Shown in pieces: positions 63,317 through 64,000 of a DNA stretch of 64,000 bases. The notes under the pieces are model-generated. The model made no database searches. It had not been told where the DNA came from and saw only the letters and a list, made by a program, of their open reading frames with translations. A program made the position numbers and the translations under genes. Origin of the DNA: Pempheris klunzingeri (lineage: Eukaryota; Chordata; Actinopteri; Acropomatiformes; Pempheridae); contig NC_092020.1 of NCBI RefSeq assembly GCF_042242105.1, positions 14,077,288 through 14,141,287 on the forward strand. Reading direction: 5' to 3'. Each line of letters opens with the position of its first letter. The stretch's first letter is position 1.

Positions 63317-63724
63317 TCATATTGTCTCATTGTCTCTGTGCAGTTCAATGAGGACTTGCTCAAAGGACGAGGAGGGGACCGGACTGAAAACCTTGGTAGG
63401 TGCTGGAGAGTCCTGTAGGTGTGGAGTGGGCCGGGGCCAGCGCTCGTTGAATTTGACAAAGAAGAGTGGGTCTTTGAAGGGCCCCCCGTAGATGATGGCC
63501 TGCATCAGGTAGACGAGGGCCACGACCATGAAGCTGATGAGGAAGAAGGGGATGAAGGGCCTCAGGTGGTGCCAGGCTACCCCGACCCCATAGCCCAGAC
63601 CGCAGAACCCGCTCTCCTTCCCAGTATGGGAGGTGTGGCGGGAGGAATCTGGGACCGGAGTGCGACCGGGGAAATCGTCGTCTGAGTTTGAAGAGGACGG
63701 ACTGGGGACACTGAGCTCACCCAT
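63317..63724 (-). CDS. Unrecognised single-pass membrane protein
   Basis: One uninterrupted frame of 135 codons with GC-rich, coding-like composition, starting MGELSVPSPSSSNSDDDFPG. Residues 1-50 are Ser/Pro-rich and acidic, then Gly-rich. Residues 56-79 (RPFIPFFLISFMVVALVYLM onward) form one strong transmembrane helix. After it comes GPFKDPLFFVKFNERWP and a Pro-rich tail ending HRDNETI. There is no signal peptide, so it is probably anchored by the internal helix. I do not recognise the family. It could be the last coding exon of a larger gene whose upstream exons lie beyond the window, but an ATG at 63724 with the Ser-rich start suits a complete small protein. Confidence 0.55.
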   Translation of the reverse strand: MGELSVPSPSSSNSDDDFPGRTPVPDSSRHTSHTGKESGFCGLGYGVGVAWHHLRPFIPFFLISFMVVALVYLMQAIIYGGPFKDPLFFVKFNERWPRPTPHLQDSPAPTKVFSPVPSSSFEQVLIELHRDNETI

Positions 63725-64000
63725 GAGTTACAAGGCAAGACCGAGCAGTCCCTTTGCACTTAAGCTGACCTGTTTGTACGCACTTTCGCTCACAAACCAG
63801 TTCCAGGGATTATAAAGAAGGAGGCATAAAGTCACACTTAATCTCCCAGTGGTTTCACTACCTCATCATGCAGGGCAACACACCCGGTGGCGTCCTTAAT
63901 GTGTGATGAATCCGCTGCTAAACTCCTCTCAACACTCATTCCTCTCTGAACATGTGTTACATTCCTCTGGTGTGATCCTCCCAGCAGTTTTCCCCTAGAT

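Overview
The window is animal nuclear DNA, almost certainly from a teleost fish, probably a spiny-rayed (percomorph) one. Genes are split by GT-AG introns of a few hundred bases to several kilobases. CA/GT, AT and GA microsatellites are common, and L2-type LINE debris and a tRNA-derived SINE are present. Gene families such as endod1-like nucleases, TRIM/SPRY ligases, multi-finger C2H2 proteins and lens beta-crystallins fit a fish. No virus-like or LTR element was recognised.

Layout, left to right. (1) 583-4040 (-): C2H2 zinc-finger gene (znf-A), whose last finger lies behind an in-frame TAG. (2) 8216-9812 (-): complete mif, facing away from (3) 10950-14688 (+): a second C2H2 gene (znf-B) with the same kind of coiled-coil N-terminal exon and a 0.95-kb pyrimidine-only stretch in intron 1. 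(4) 15300-21300: an endod1-like nuclease locus on the minus strand, with an intact gene, a decayed tandem copy broken by an L2 LINE, and an inverted orphan copy of the promoter. (5) 23989-29611 (+): six-exon RING/B-box/coiled-coil/PRY-SPRY E3 ligase. (6) 34004-46059 (+): cabp2-like neuronal EF-hand gene with two alternative first exons. (7) 48748-50129 (-) and 51229-53162 (+): head-to-head crybb1 and cryba4, the same divergent pair found in mammals. (8) 55035-59879 (-): btbd18-like BTB protein with an AT-hook and four SUMO-interaction-like motifs. (9) 63317-63724 (-): unrecognised single-pass membrane protein.

The genes do not form an operon-like pathway. The functional groupings are the crystallin pair (shared lens expression), the two zinc-finger genes with related N-terminal cassettes, and the tandem nuclease copies.

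Exon boundaries were read by eye from splice sites and checked for phase. Every multi-exon model below keeps one open frame from start to stop. Gene names come from remembered family sequences, not from a search.
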